Notes: generated from the letters alone by a model not told the origin. Shown: positions 1-10,363, counted from the stretch's first letter. The stretch is DNA of 51,896 nt from [Clostridium] symbiosum (GCA_021769625.1 JAETSN010000028.1:1-51896), one strand, 5' to 3'. Program-made: numbers and translations.

Positions 1-18
1 CAATTCTTTTGTGGTCAT
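1..18 (-). CDS. 5' end of a gene running off the left edge
   Basis: Only six codons are inside the window, reading MTTKEL on the minus strand from an ATG at 18-16. A GGGAGGG ribosome site lies about six bases upstream, which is the main support that this is a real start. The product cannot be identified. It is divergent from the PAPS-reductase-like gene, so the 19-165 region is probably a shared promoter region. Confidence 0.4.
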
Positions 19-165
19 GTTATTCCCTCCCTATATCGGGAATAGCTTAACATTTTTTAAGTCCCTTAAAATGGACTCAAATGATATAACGACCCACATG
101 CTGACTAACACCAAAATTATACATGAATTCTTAAATAAATACAATAAAATTATGTATTATACCCA

Positions 166-195
166 TTGACTAACAATATTATTGTATTTTATAAT
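166..195 (+). promoter_or_regulatory. Promoter of the PAPS-reductase-like gene
   Basis: TTGACT at 166-171 and TATAAT at 190-195 are separated by 18 bases. Transcription would start near 202, which excludes the upstream TTG at 182 as the start and supports the ATG at 248. The nonamer TGACTAACA occurs at 102-110 and again at 167-175, overlapping the -35 box, so it could be a regulator site (inference). Confidence 0.6.
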
Positions 196-247
196 ATATA
201 CAAATTTTTTGTTATTTTTGAAATTATATAAAAGGAGAAAAACAAAA

Positions 248-1249
248 ATGGTTTGTAAAGAATGCTTAGTAGAACTTACTGCTGACAATGTCTATCCCTC
301 AGATAACAGATACTGTATAACATGTGGTATAAAACATTCTTTGTATCTCTCTGAGCGCAGACAAACATTAGAATCCTTACAAAAGATGAATTTAGAATCA
401 AAAATAATTCAAACCAAATATCTTATTCGTCAAGCAGTATATGAATTTGGTATCGATAAAGTATACATTTCCTATTCTGGTGGGAAAGATTCCACTGTGC
501 TCTCCCACATTGCCAAAAGTATGTACCCAGACATACTACATCTGTTTGCCAATACTACCAATGAATATCCCGAAACACTAGAACATATCAAATGGGAACA
601 AGAGAAAAATGATACAAATATTATTACTGTAATTCCTAGAGCTGTCAACGGTGAATTATGGACATTCAAAAAAGTTGTAGAGCGATATGGCTATCCTATG
701 TTTTCAAAAAGAATTTCAAACGCAATACGAACATACCAACATGCTCTTTCAGCTCGTACAAAGCAAAATGCACAGGATTATATCGACCGCAATTTTAAGA
801 AATATGAAAAATATAAGAATTTTCCAATTTCAGACAAATGTTGTGATAAACTCAAAAAAGAACCTCTGCGTAGAAAAGCAAAAGAACTTGGCCTTAAATG
901 TGCCATTTTAGGAATCCTTGCAACAGAAAGTTATCAACGAGAAAAGGACTGGTTAGAATATGGATGTAACGTATTCCATGAAAGAAAAGACAATCAAAGT
1001 AGACCTCTTTCTTTTTGGACTAACAATGATATCCTAGAATACATTGAACGATATAATGTTCGGATTCCAAAGCTTTATGAAATGGGCTATACAAGAAACG
1101 GTTGTATGTATTGCGGTTTTGGCGTGCATCTTGAACCAGATGGTCACAATCGATATCAAAAACTCAAACAAACTCATCCAAATCAATATAACTACTTTTT
1201 AAATAATTTTGGCAATCTTATGATTGAATTTGAAATAAATGTTGCATAA
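248..1249 (+). CDS. PAPS reductase-family protein (PP-loop), zinc-ribbon N terminus
   Basis: A 333-residue protein of the phosphoadenosine phosphosulfate reductase family (adenine-nucleotide alpha-hydrolase fold). Visible features are an N-terminal four-cysteine knuckle (C3, C6, C23, C26), the PP-loop SYSGGKDSTVL around residues 75-85, a Cys-Cys pair in the middle and a C-terminal GCMYCGFG motif. The start at 248 follows AAAGGAG and fits the promoter. The gene is far more AT-rich than everything downstream and has no sulfate-assimilation neighbours. Related proteins are common in phages and mobile islands, where they may act in nucleic-acid or cofactor thiolation rather than sulfate reduction. 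Horizontal origin is inferred. It is shorter than DndC and lacks visible dnd partners, so phosphorothioation is not claimed. Confidence 0.75.
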   Translation: MVCKECLVELTADNVYPSDNRYCITCGIKHSLYLSERRQTLESLQKMNLESKIIQTKYLIRQAVYEFGIDKVYISYSGGKDSTVLSHIAKSMYPDILHLFANTTNEYPETLEHIKWEQEKNDTNIITVIPRAVNGELWTFKKVVERYGYPMFSKRISNAIRTYQHALSARTKQNAQDYIDRNFKKYEKYKNFPISDKCCDKLKKEPLRRKAKELGLKCAILGILATESYQREKDWLEYGCNVFHERKDNQSRPLSFWTNNDILEYIERYNVRIPKLYEMGYTRNGCMYCGFGVHLEPDGHNRYQKLKQTHPNQYNYFLNNFGNLMIEFEINVA

Positions 1250-1276
1250 TCTTTTCCCTACTTCAATACACAGCAA

Positions 1277-1307
1277 AAGCCGGCGGTCCCCAATCTCCCG
1301 CCGGCTT
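1277..1307 (-). terminator. Hairpin terminator between convergent genes
   Basis: A 10-bp perfect stem (1277-1286 with 1298-1307) and an 11-base loop. Read on the minus strand it is followed by TTTT, so it suits the GH1 relic on that strand. It may also stop read-through from the PAPS-reductase-like gene. Confidence 0.55.
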
Positions 1308-1322
1308 CGCCGTAGTCATTAT

Positions 1323-2261
<939 letters not shown>

Positions 2262-2263
2262 CT

Positions 2264-3157
2264 ATGAAAAAAAGAATTCACTGCCTGACAGCCATGCTGT
2301 CCGTTTTACTATTGTCCATTATGCTCCTGTCCGGATGCGGCGCTGCCGATCCGGAAACAAACGCAGATACCCCGGATGCCGCCGAAGAAGAACTTTCCGA
2401 AACGCCTTCCTCCGATGCATCCGGCACAAAGGAAACGCTCGTGGTCGCGATGGAGCTCGCCTACCCGCCCTTTGAGATGCGGGATGAAGCGGGAGATCCG
2501 GCGGGCATCGCCCCGGATCTGATGAAAGCTTTCGGGGAATATGCCGGATATGATATTCAGATCGAAAACACCGCCTGGGACGGCCTGATCCCCTCCCTGC
2601 AGACCGGCGCCGCCGATATCGTGATCTCCTCCATGACCATCACGGAGGAGCGCAAAAATCTGGTCGATTTTTCCGATCCTTACGCCAACGCCCTTCTGGC
2701 AGTCCTCGCCGGCGCCGATTCCGGTATCAGTTCTGTGGAGGATTTAAACCAGCCTGGTAAAGTGCTCGCCGTAAAATCCGGCTCCACAGGCCATATGTAC
2801 GCAGAGAAAAACCTGCCGGAGGCGGAGCTTTTAGTGCTGCCGGACGAGAGCGCCTGCGTGACGGAAGTTGCCCAGGGTAGGGCCGACGGCTTTATCTACG
2901 ACCAGCTGACGATCTACCGCAACTGGCAGAACAACCCGGACACCACCACCGCCATTTTCATCCCTTTTCAGGATGTTGAAAAATGGGGCATCGCCGTACA
3001 GAAAGGAAATCAGGAACTGCTTGATGAGCTCAACGCCTTCCTTGCGGACTTTGCTGAGAACGGCGGCTACGAAGAACTGACGGAAAAATACTTATCGGAA
3101 GAGAAAAAAGCTTTTGATGAACTCAGCTTCCAGTGGTTCTTCGACATGAAAGAATGA
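2264..3157 (+). CDS. Polar amino acid ABC transporter substrate-binding lipoprotein
   Basis: A 297-residue extracellular binding protein of the SBP_bac_3 family. It has a lipoprotein signal peptide with lipobox LLSGC (Cys25), an acidic Ser/Thr/Glu-rich linker, then the two-lobed domain beginning TLVVAMELAYPPFEM. The motifs DLMKAFGEYAGY, GAADIVISSMTITEERK and the VKSGSTG loop are typical of the family. The start was set at 2264 because AGGAGG lies just upstream; an earlier in-frame codon at 2231 has no ribosome site. It is first of a three-gene operon, with the permease starting 13 bases after its stop. The ligand cannot be read from sequence. Confidence 0.9.
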   Translation: MKKRIHCLTAMLSVLLLSIMLLSGCGAADPETNADTPDAAEEELSETPSSDASGTKETLVVAMELAYPPFEMRDEAGDPAGIAPDLMKAFGEYAGYDIQIENTAWDGLIPSLQTGAADIVISSMTITEERKNLVDFSDPYANALLAVLAGADSGISSVEDLNQPGKVLAVKSGSTGHMYAEKNLPEAELLVLPDESACVTEVAQGRADGFIYDQLTIYRNWQNNPDTTTAIFIPFQDVEKWGIAVQKGNQELLDELNAFLADFAENGGYEELTEKYLSEEKKAFDELSFQWFFDMKE

Positions 3158-3170
3158 CAGGAGCAGACTT

Positions 3171-3998
3171 ATGAATCACTTAAAGCAACTGTTTTGGATA
3201 TCCGCGGGCAACGGACAGTCCGCCCCGCAGACAGGCCTTGCGCCGAATCAGAAGATCAGCCGCCCTGCAGCTCTCTTAAACCTGCTGCTCGTCACAGCAC
3301 TCTGGGTAGCTCTTTTCTGGATTTCCCTGAGAACGATTCAGATACGGCTCGATTTTACTTTTCTGGGGGAGTTCCGCATCCGTATATGGAACGGTTTTCT
3401 CGCCACGCTGGGGCTGAGTGTCTGCAGTATGATCCTGAGTCTTTTCATCGGCATTCTGAGCGCTGCCGGACAGAGCTCCCCCGTTCTTTTCATTCGCTTT
3501 TTTTGCAGCATCTATGTAAAGTTTATACGGGGAACGCCGCTGATCATGCAGATCTATCTGTTTTTTTACATCGTCGGCACAGCCTGGGGCGTGAGCAACC
3601 GCTTTATCGCCGGTGTCCTGATCCTCTCGATCTTTGAGGGCGCCTACATCGCCGAGATCATCCGCGGCAGCCTTCTTTCTTTAGAGGAATCCCAGTTGGA
3701 AGCCGCCCGGGCGGTGGGTTTTTCCCGCAGACAGATCTGGCGTTTTGTGATCCTGCCCCAGATGGTCGCCCGCACGCTGCCGGCGCTGACCGGACAGTTT
3801 GCCTCCATCATCAAGGACTCCTCCCTGCTCTCCATCATCGCCGTCATCGAACTGACTCAGACCATGCGGGAGATCAGTGCCGTGAATTTCCGGCTCTTCG
3901 AGTGCTACCTGTTTCTCGGCGTTCTCTATTTATGCCTGACTCTGCCCATCTCCCTGATCAGCGAGCGGCTGGAAAGAAGGTTTCAGTATGAAAGTTAA
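3171..3998 (+). CDS. Polar amino acid ABC transporter permease
   Basis: A 275-residue inner-membrane permease of the HisM/GlnP type. A cytoplasmic N-terminal stretch of about 30 residues is followed by several hydrophobic segments. The cytoplasmic EAA loop that contacts the ATPase is visible as ESQLEAARAVGFSRRQIWRF. AGGAG precedes the ATG. Its 3' end overlaps the ATPase gene by 11 bases, implying translational coupling. One permease gene is present, so it presumably works as a homodimer, as in related one-permease systems. Confidence 0.9.
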   Translation: MNHLKQLFWISAGNGQSAPQTGLAPNQKISRPAALLNLLLVTALWVALFWISLRTIQIRLDFTFLGEFRIRIWNGFLATLGLSVCSMILSLFIGILSAAGQSSPVLFIRFFCSIYVKFIRGTPLIMQIYLFFYIVGTAWGVSNRFIAGVLILSIFEGAYIAEIIRGSLLSLEESQLEAARAVGFSRRQIWRFVILPQMVARTLPALTGQFASIIKDSSLLSIIAVIELTQTMREISAVNFRLFECYLFLGVLYLCLTLPISLISERLERRFQYES

Positions 3999-4725
3999 AT
4001 TTCAGGATTTATCCAAACAATATGAACCGGGACAGATCATCTTAAAGCCCATGGATTTTGAGGACGAAGTCCATACGCTCGCCATCATCGGTCCCTCCGG
4101 CGGCGGTAAGTCCACGCTCCTGCGCATTTTGGGCGGCCTGATCGCCCCTACAGACGGCAGGCTCTGGATCGACGGCGAAGAGATCATACAAAATGAAACC
4201 GCCCTGCTGCAGTACCGCAAAAAGATCGGTTTTGTCTTTCAGCAGGGCGGGCTGTTCCGCCATATGAGCGCGCGGGACAATATCGCGGTTCCTTTGGAAC
4301 AGGTGCACGGATACAGCCATGCCGCAAGCTGTGAGCGCGCTATGGAACTTCTGGAACGTTTCGGCCTAAAAGAAGATTATAATAAGAAACCTGCCGCCCT
4401 CTCCGGCGGCCAGCAGCAGCGTGTCGCGATCGCCCGGGCGGTGGCGGCGCGCCCGAAGCTTTTGCTTCTGGATGAGCCCACCAGCGCGCTGGACCCGGAG
4501 TACACCACCGAAGTGCTCGATGTGATCCGGGAACTGAAGGAGGAGGGCATGCGTTTTATCATTGTCACCCACGAGATGGGATTTGCCCGCCACGCCTGCG
4601 ATAAGGCGGCGTTTCTCTGCGAGGGCTCCCTGATGGAGTACGGCGAGAGCGCGCAGCTTTTCGCCCACCCGCAGACAGAGCAGCTAAAACGGTTTTTGGG
4701 GAAACTACTGGAGTGGAATGTCTGA
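3988..4725 (+). CDS. Polar amino acid ABC transporter ATP-binding protein
   Basis: A 245-residue ABC ATPase of the GlnQ/HisP class that powers uptake with the permease and lipoprotein upstream. Walker A is GPSGGGKST near residue 35, the signature is LSGGQQQRVAIARA, Walker B is LLLLDEPTSALDPE, and the switch histidine lies in IIVTHEMGFA. Length is normal for the family. Its last codons form the left arm of the downstream terminator, so the operon ends here. Confidence 0.93.
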   Translation: MKVKFQDLSKQYEPGQIILKPMDFEDEVHTLAIIGPSGGGKSTLLRILGGLIAPTDGRLWIDGEEIIQNETALLQYRKKIGFVFQQGGLFRHMSARDNIAVPLEQVHGYSHAASCERAMELLERFGLKEDYNKKPAALSGGQQQRVAIARAVAARPKLLLLDEPTSALDPEYTTEVLDVIRELKEEGMRFIIVTHEMGFARHACDKAAFLCEGSLMEYGESAQLFAHPQTEQLKRFLGKLLEWNV

Positions 4726-4747
4726 ATTCCACTCCAGATTCTTTTTC
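4708..4747 (+). terminator. Rho-independent terminator of the amino acid ABC operon
   Basis: A 12-bp perfect inverted repeat (4708-4719 with 4726-4737) and a 6-base loop that contains the TGA stop of the ATPase gene, followed by TTCTTTTTCT. The terminator is built into the end of the coding sequence. Confidence 0.75.
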
Positions 4748-4783
4748 TGTATGGTGAAGGTTCCGCCGCAGGCGGGAGATTTC

Positions 4784-5665
4784 TTATTTCCGGCTTCTCC
4801 GATATTCACCGGGCGTAACACGGAATCTGTCCCTGAATACCCGGTTAAACGTCCTCTGGCTGTCAAATCCGCTGTCCAGACATATATCAGTGATGGAATC
4901 CCCTGTGTTCTCCAGCCGATGGCAGGCATAATTCAATCTCGCATCATTCAGATACCGTTTAAAATTACTGTGAAATGTCTTTGAAAAGATGCGCGATAAA
5001 ACATATTTGCTGACCCCCAGCTCTTTCGCCATATCCTCCAAAGAAAACGAATTTCTGAAATTCCCCGCCACATAGGCAACCGTCCTGTAAATAAGATCAT
5101 CGCTCCCGACTCTTTCTTTATCCACCAGCCTGAAATTTCTGATACACTTTGCCAGGATAATCTGCAAATATGCCTGCACAATTGCAAATTCCGTCCGCTC
5201 TGTCTCCATAACTGCCTTCAGCGCGCGGCAAACCTCCCCGTCTATGTCTGCCGCCTTTATGATCGGATACTCCGGCGCATAATTTGACAGAATTTCATCA
5301 GCACTGCTCAGGATAAACGGCGGCACCTTTATAAAAACAGCCGTATTCTTCCCCTCCGCAAAGACCTGGTAATGATGAATGATATTGGGAAACACAAAAC
5401 CTAAATCCCCGCATTCCATATGATACAATTCCTGTCCTGCTCCGAGTTCCAAAGCTCCGTCTGTTACCCAGACAAGTTCCAGCGCATTATGTAAATGCGG
5501 CGGCACATGTCCTGCTGCCCTTTCCACTGCCAGAATTTCTTCTTTTGTATCTACAACTGTCAGATGCACCGTTGATCCTCTCCTCTTCCTTTCTGCCATC
5601 CTGCTTCTGTATCGCAGTCTTGTATCTGCCGCAAAATTTGGCTGTTTTTTCTTTTCTTTTGGCAC
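4784..5665 (-). CDS. AraC-family regulator with cupin sensor domain
   Basis: A 293-residue cytoplasmic transcription factor. The N-terminal cupin domain includes HVPPHLHNALELVWVTDG and a GDLGFVFPNIIHHYQV strand pair. The C-terminal tandem helix-turn-helix unit includes FSLEDMAKELGVSKYVLSRIFSKTFH and ITDICLDSGFDSQRTFNRVFRDRF, with the family ending TPGEYR. The GTG start at 5665 has AGGAG 12 bases upstream; an internal ATG at residue 23 is the alternative. Its ligand and target are unknown. It is not clearly divergent from a transporter operon, so it may act elsewhere or on the 5816-10284 sugar genes downstream on the same strand. Confidence 0.88.
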   Translation of the reverse strand: MPKEKKKQPNFAADTRLRYRSRMAERKRRGSTVHLTVVDTKEEILAVERAAGHVPPHLHNALELVWVTDGALELGAGQELYHMECGDLGFVFPNIIHHYQVFAEGKNTAVFIKVPPFILSSADEILSNYAPEYPIIKAADIDGEVCRALKAVMETERTEFAIVQAYLQIILAKCIRNFRLVDKERVGSDDLIYRTVAYVAGNFRNSFSLEDMAKELGVSKYVLSRIFSKTFHSNFKRYLNDARLNYACHRLENTGDSITDICLDSGFDSQRTFNRVFRDRFRVTPGEYRRSRK

Positions 5666-5725
5666 GCAATATTTTTTCTCCTGTCATATAATGAGCTTGC
5701 AGACAAGAACAAGGAGGAAAATAAC

Positions 5726-5803
5726 ATGCGTAAACTTAAACTGTATTTAGACACCCTTTTAACTTTTTATGCCGGCTATTTTAATCATATATACCGCGTA
5801 TGA
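5726..5803 (+). pseudogene. N-terminal remnant of a PIN-domain gene
   Basis: A 25-codon frame with an excellent AAGGAGG ribosome site seven bases before its ATG. The first ten residues, MRKLKLYLDT, match the usual opening of clostridial PIN-domain (VapC-like) proteins, where the aspartate is a catalytic metal ligand. The remaining 15 residues do not resemble a PIN fold and the frame then stops, so most of the gene is gone. No antitoxin partner is visible. A genuine small peptide remains possible. Confidence 0.35.
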
Positions 5804-5815
5804 TCATCAAAAGGG

Positions 5816-7195
5816 TCACTTGCCGCTATCCCCTGATGCCATCCCCTTTTCTGCCCGGATCTCCTCATTCGCTTTCTCGACATTCATTCTGGAGAGAACA
5901 AACAGTATCAGCACATCAAAAATTAACGGCAGCCACAGGTACATAAACTGAAGCATATTGATACAGGATTCCGGCTGGGCTGCCGCCGTCCCCACATATC
6001 CGCTTAATTCAAGCAGCCATCCCACAACGGCAGTTCCGATACCCCCGCCAAGCTTAACTCCCAGCGAAGTGCAGGAATACATTGTGCCCTCCACTTTTTT
6101 CCCTTTTGTCAGATATGTATACTCTGAACAGGATGCAATGACCGCATTCATATCTCCCTGCCAGGGTCCCTGTCCGAATGCCGCCACCGCCGTAAACAGC
6201 AGCATCAGCGGAACGCTTCCCATATAGCCGGCGACAACTACCAGAGCCCTTCCGATTACCGCCAGCATATAGCCTCTTAAATTCAGCTTATACATCCCCT
6301 TCCACTTTTCTACCAGCATCGGCGTAAAGATCAATGCGATGATCAGTGGAATGTTTACCGCCCATGAAAATACGCCGAACAGATTTTTATTCTTTAAAAC
6401 CCACGTTGCATAGAAAATACCCGCCCCGATCATCGCAGTATACAGCTGCTGCAAAATATAGACTCCGCAGATCATAAGATAATATTTATTTGCCATGATC
6501 AGCTTAAATGCATCGGCTGCGCTGTATTTTTCTTCTTTGGACTGCTGCTCCCGGGCCAGTTCCTCCTCCGGAAGTTCCTTCACGGAAAGTCCCGAAGCAG
6601 TATTTACAATAAGGCCGATCAGCGCATAAATAATTGCGACCATCCTCCATGCCTTCGCGCCTCCGCCGCAGAAATCCACAAAGATCACCGTGACGGACTG
6701 GATCAGCAGGCTCGTTGAAAATGCGAAGATAAAACGAAAAGATCCCATCTGCACACGCTCTTTGCTGTTTTTTGTCACAAGGGAAGTCAGCGCCGAATAT
6801 GCGATATTGTTCGCTGTATAAAACACTCCGTTCAGCAGCGTGTAAGCAATAAAGAACCATATATACTGCGCCGTTTCCCCCCAGCCGGTTGGAACCGCAA
6901 ACACCGCGATCAGCGTTGCTGCGCACCCGACATACCCGTAGATCATCCAGGGCCTTGCCTTTCCCAGTTTCGTGCGGGTCTTATCGATCAGGGAACCGAA
7001 AATAATATCCGTAAATCCGTCAAAAATCTTGGACACCGCGATTAGCGTTCCGATTATCCCGGATGCCAGGCCGATCGTGTCAGTCAAATAAATCATAACA
7101 AACGATGTCAAAAATGCATATACCACATTTCCGGCAATATCCCCCACGCCGTATCCAACTTTGTTATACCACCTCAGGTACGTCTTTTCTCCCAT
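5816..7195 (-). CDS. GPH-family sugar:cation symporter (MelB type)
   Basis: A roughly 459-residue, 12-helix membrane transporter of the glycoside-pentoside-hexuronide family. The cation-site motif DGFTD is followed by the loop GSLIDKTRTKLGKARPWMIYG, both characteristic of MelB-like carriers. ATGATG occurs at the start; the second ATG (7195) sits six bases after AAGGAG and is preferred. The gene starts 45 bases after the beta-galactosidase stop on the same strand, so it most probably imports the galactoside hydrolysed by that enzyme. There is no IIA-like C-terminal domain, unlike streptococcal LacS. Confidence 0.88.
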   Translation of the reverse strand: MGEKTYLRWYNKVGYGVGDIAGNVVYAFLTSFVMIYLTDTIGLASGIIGTLIAVSKIFDGFTDIIFGSLIDKTRTKLGKARPWMIYGYVGCAATLIAVFAVPTGWGETAQYIWFFIAYTLLNGVFYTANNIAYSALTSLVTKNSKERVQMGSFRFIFAFSTSLLIQSVTVIFVDFCGGGAKAWRMVAIIYALIGLIVNTASGLSVKELPEEELAREQQSKEEKYSAADAFKLIMANKYYLMICGVYILQQLYTAMIGAGIFYATWVLKNKNLFGVFSWAVNIPLIIALIFTPMLVEKWKGMYKLNLRGYMLAVIGRALVVVAGYMGSVPLMLLFTAVAAFGQGPWQGDMNAVIASCSEYTYLTKGKKVEGTMYSCTSLGVKLGGGIGTAVVGWLLELSGYVGTAAAQPESCINMLQFMYLWLPLIFDVLILFVLSRMNVEKANEEIRAEKGMASGDSGK

Positions 7196-7239
7196 CATAT
7201 TCTCCTTTCAGGAATGTCTGACATCTCAGCGTCAGAGTG

Positions 7240-10200
7240 TTATTTTGTGCCTTTCACAAACGGAACCAGGGTAACGCCAAACTGAAACCCGGTTTCGTCA
7301 AACCTGTACTTCTCCAAAACTTCAGGACCGCAGCTGTTGGAACCTATTCCGTTGAGCGCATAATCCAGACAAAGCACCGTACTGTCAGATTCGCATAATT
7401 CATAGTTGTGCGCCGCTCTTTCCAATTCTTCCTGCGTGTAGCGGGAAGCATTGAATGAAAAAGAGTTCTCCGCAACAGCCGCAATTCCGTACTGTGAACC
7501 GGAAAGTTCCAGATAATCACAGTCATAGTGGCTTCCGTTTTCCTGCGGGCGGATGTAATCCTCATGCAGATCGCACACCTTCGACCGATACAGTCCGTGA
7601 CTTGCCGCTCTGTGTTTATCCCTGTAACTCTCTTCCGGTCCCATTCCATAGTAGCAGACATTTTTCAGGCCTTTATCAAGGAAAAGCCTCAAACCGAATC
7701 TCGGCAGTTCCGGGAATTCACCGTCTTTCCTCACAATAAATTCAGAAGATATTTTCCCGCCGGCGTCTATCGTCCATCTGATTTTTACATCCATGATCTT
7801 CTGTACCGACGCTGCCACTATCGCCGCATTGCTGTAGACATCAACGCCGTTATTGTTCCGGCAGACCTCAATATCATAAGCTCTTGTATAAGCCTCATGA
7901 TAATGCGCCCTCTTCCACGCCTCCCTGATATACATGTCATTATCCACCGGCGCTCTCCAGATATTCAGTTCCATGCGGCGGTCCAGATAATCTCTTCCGG
8001 CAAACTGAATTTGCTCAAAAAGGGCTGTCCGTTTATCTATGGTATAAACAAAGCCGGCCGCCTTTATCTCAATTTGATCGTCCCTTTCCTTCACCTGAAT
8101 CTCCGCATTTTCTGCCGTTCTGCTTAACCACCGCTGTGCCTGAAGCGTTTTCCTATGGCTTCCGGAAAGACAGATCTCGTCAAATCCCAGCACATGATCC
8201 TTCTTAAGAAGTGCCGTCTCCTTCTTCAGCCGGTAGATCAGTTTCAAATAGATCTTCCCGCTTTCCGGTATGGAAATCTCCAGCTTTGTCCTCCCTTCCT
8301 GATGAGGCGCCGCCGAAAAAGCGGGCAGTCTCCCCTTGCCGATGACCAGGCCGTCCTGCGTCGTCTCATAAGAGATTTCCACATAGTCTTTCAGATCATC
8401 AAAATCCATATAATTATGTAAGACCAGCTCCCCGCTGTTCCTGTCATAGGAGACGACCCTTGCCGGGCGATACACATTTTTGTACTCCAAAAGCCCTGTA
8501 TGCGGAGTACGGTCAGGATAGACAAGTCCATCCACGCAGAAATTTCCGTCATGTATGTTCTCTCCATGATCGCCGCCATAGTAATATACCGTCGATCCGT
8601 TTTCCGTTTTTCCGTGTGCAACCGCATGGTCACACCATTCCCAGACAAACCCGCCGCACATCCGGTCGTCCCTCTGGATGATCTGAAAATAATCTTCCAA
8701 ATCGCCGGGACCATTCCCCATGCTGTGGGAATATTCGACCAGAAGAAAAGGTTTGCTTCCATCTTTCTCCAGATATTCCTCTATTTCCGCCACCGACGGA
8801 TACATGCGGCTGTACAGATCCAGATTATGATACCGGTATGTCTTCTCATAGTTCCGATATCTGGCGCTCTCGTACTGTGTAAGCCTCGCGGGGTCAAACG
8901 TTTTTGTCCACTCTAACGCCTTCTCAAAATTGCAGCCGTACGCGCTTTCATTTCCCATGGACCACATAACGATACAGAACCGGTTCTTATCCCGCTGAAC
9001 CATAGATTGCACACGGTCAAGGATCGCCTCTTCCCAGGACGGATCGTCCGCTATTTTCTCATTCCAGCGGCCAAAGCGGTTATGATCCGTATCCTCTTTT
9101 CTGTACAGCATATACGGCCCATGCGCCTCAATATCGGCCTCGTCGATAACCATAAATCCATATTTATCACACATCTGGTAAAAATACGGTGCGTTTGGAT
9201 AATGGCTGGAGCGGATCGCGTTAAAATTGTGCTGCTTCATCAATAACATATCCGCCTTCATCCGCCCTGCATCCACGGCGAATCCCGTTTCAGGATCAGA
9301 ATCATGTCGGTTCACGCCGCGGAATTTGATCTTCTGACCATTGAAATAAATCACTTTATCACATATCTCAATCGTGCGCAGCGCAACGTCATCCACGATC
9401 GTCTCATATTCCGATTCCATGATCATCGTATAAAGGGATGGGTTTTCCGTGTTCCAAAGCTCCGGAAAGAAAATATCAAATTCGATCATTCCATCATTGT
9501 CAATCGTCCCCTGACAGACGGCCGCCCCGTTCTTATCCTCTATTTTTACATTCAGATGAACCGGCTGATAAAACTTCACCTCCAGCCCTATCCTGGCGGC
9601 CTCCTCAGAAATATCTGTCGTTATGCGATAATCGCACACAGCATTCCCCGGGCGCTTCAAAATATACACATCCCTGAAAATTCCGCTCATTCGGAATTTA
9701 TCCTGATCTTCCAGGTACGAACCATCGCACCACTTCAGGACCAGCACCGCGACAGTGTTCTCCCCTTCTCTCAGGAAAGAGGTGACATCAAACTCACTCG
9801 TCATATGGGACACCTGACTGTATCCCACATACTTTCCGTTCAGCCAGACGTAAAAGCAGCTGTCCACCCCCTCAAAATTCAGATATGCTTTAGGCGCCGC
9901 TTTTTCACTCTGATAAGAAAACGTACGTACATACGCACCGCACGGAATATCCTGCGGGACATAAGGTGGGTCAAACGGAAACGGATAACGGATATTCGTG
10001 TACTGATTCGTATCATACCCTGCCGTCTGCCACACCCCCGGAACCTTCACTTCATCGAAGCCGGACAGGTCATGATCCGTCTCGTAGAACGGCTCGTTCA
10101 GATCATAAATACTTTCAAAATAACAGAACTTCCAGCTTCCGTTTAACATCTGCAGGCGATCAGACTTTTCCCTGTGCTCCGCCAGATCCTCCATTCTTTT

Positions 10201-10284
10201 TGATGCCGGCATATAATACGCTCTGGGCGGCATTGTGTTTTCATGCAGCACGCTTAAATTTTCATAATGGCGCGGTACGATCAT
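7240..10284 (-). CDS. lacZ: Beta-galactosidase, GH2 (LacZ type)
   Basis: A 1014-residue cytoplasmic glycoside hydrolase, close to the length of E. coli LacZ (1024). In order are the jelly-roll sugar-binding domain (GVWQTAGYDTNQYTN, EGVDSCFYVWLNG), Ig-like domain, TIM barrel (FRGVNRHDSD, MVIDEADIEAHGP) and C-terminal beta domain. Acid/base Glu is about residue 446 in MWSMGNESAYG and the nucleophile Glu is about residue 517 in LVEYSHSMGN. The start at 10284 has AAGGAGGGG upstream; the 20 codons before it in the same frame are leader. It is transcribed away from an AraC regulator and upstream of a GPH symporter, giving a lactose-like utilisation module. There is no signal peptide. Confidence 0.95.
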   Translation of the reverse strand: MIVPRHYENLSVLHENTMPPRAYYMPASKRMEDLAEHREKSDRLQMLNGSWKFCYFESIYDLNEPFYETDHDLSGFDEVKVPGVWQTAGYDTNQYTNIRYPFPFDPPYVPQDIPCGAYVRTFSYQSEKAAPKAYLNFEGVDSCFYVWLNGKYVGYSQVSHMTSEFDVTSFLREGENTVAVLVLKWCDGSYLEDQDKFRMSGIFRDVYILKRPGNAVCDYRITTDISEEAARIGLEVKFYQPVHLNVKIEDKNGAAVCQGTIDNDGMIEFDIFFPELWNTENPSLYTMIMESEYETIVDDVALRTIEICDKVIYFNGQKIKFRGVNRHDSDPETGFAVDAGRMKADMLLMKQHNFNAIRSSHYPNAPYFYQMCDKYGFMVIDEADIEAHGPYMLYRKEDTDHNRFGRWNEKIADDPSWEEAILDRVQSMVQRDKNRFCIVMWSMGNESAYGCNFEKALEWTKTFDPARLTQYESARYRNYEKTYRYHNLDLYSRMYPSVAEIEEYLEKDGSKPFLLVEYSHSMGNGPGDLEDYFQIIQRDDRMCGGFVWEWCDHAVAHGKTENGSTVYYYGGDHGENIHDGNFCVDGLVYPDRTPHTGLLEYKNVYRPARVVSYDRNSGELVLHNYMDFDDLKDYVEISYETTQDGLVIGKGRLPAFSAAPHQEGRTKLEISIPESGKIYLKLIYRLKKETALLKKDHVLGFDEICLSGSHRKTLQAQRWLSRTAENAEIQVKERDDQIEIKAAGFVYTIDKRTALFEQIQFAGRDYLDRRMELNIWRAPVDNDMYIREAWKRAHYHEAYTRAYDIEVCRNNNGVDVYSNAAIVAASVQKIMDVKIRWTIDAGGKISSEFIVRKDGEFPELPRFGLRLFLDKGLKNVCYYGMGPEESYRDKHRAASHGLYRSKVCDLHEDYIRPQENGSHYDCDYLELSGSQYGIAAVAENSFSFNASRYTQEELERAAHNYELCESDSTVLCLDYALNGIGSNSCGPEVLEKYRFDETGFQFGVTLVPFVKGTK

Positions 10285-10363
10285 AATTCCCCTCCTTAAA
10301 TATGCACTTTTTTTACGCGGCAAACTTTCTCCCATCCGGATCATCCGCTTCTCTCCGGCTGTT

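Noticed and set aside
182-247. Upstream TTG start of the PAPS-reductase-like gene
   Set aside because: It lies upstream of the predicted transcription start and has no ribosome site.
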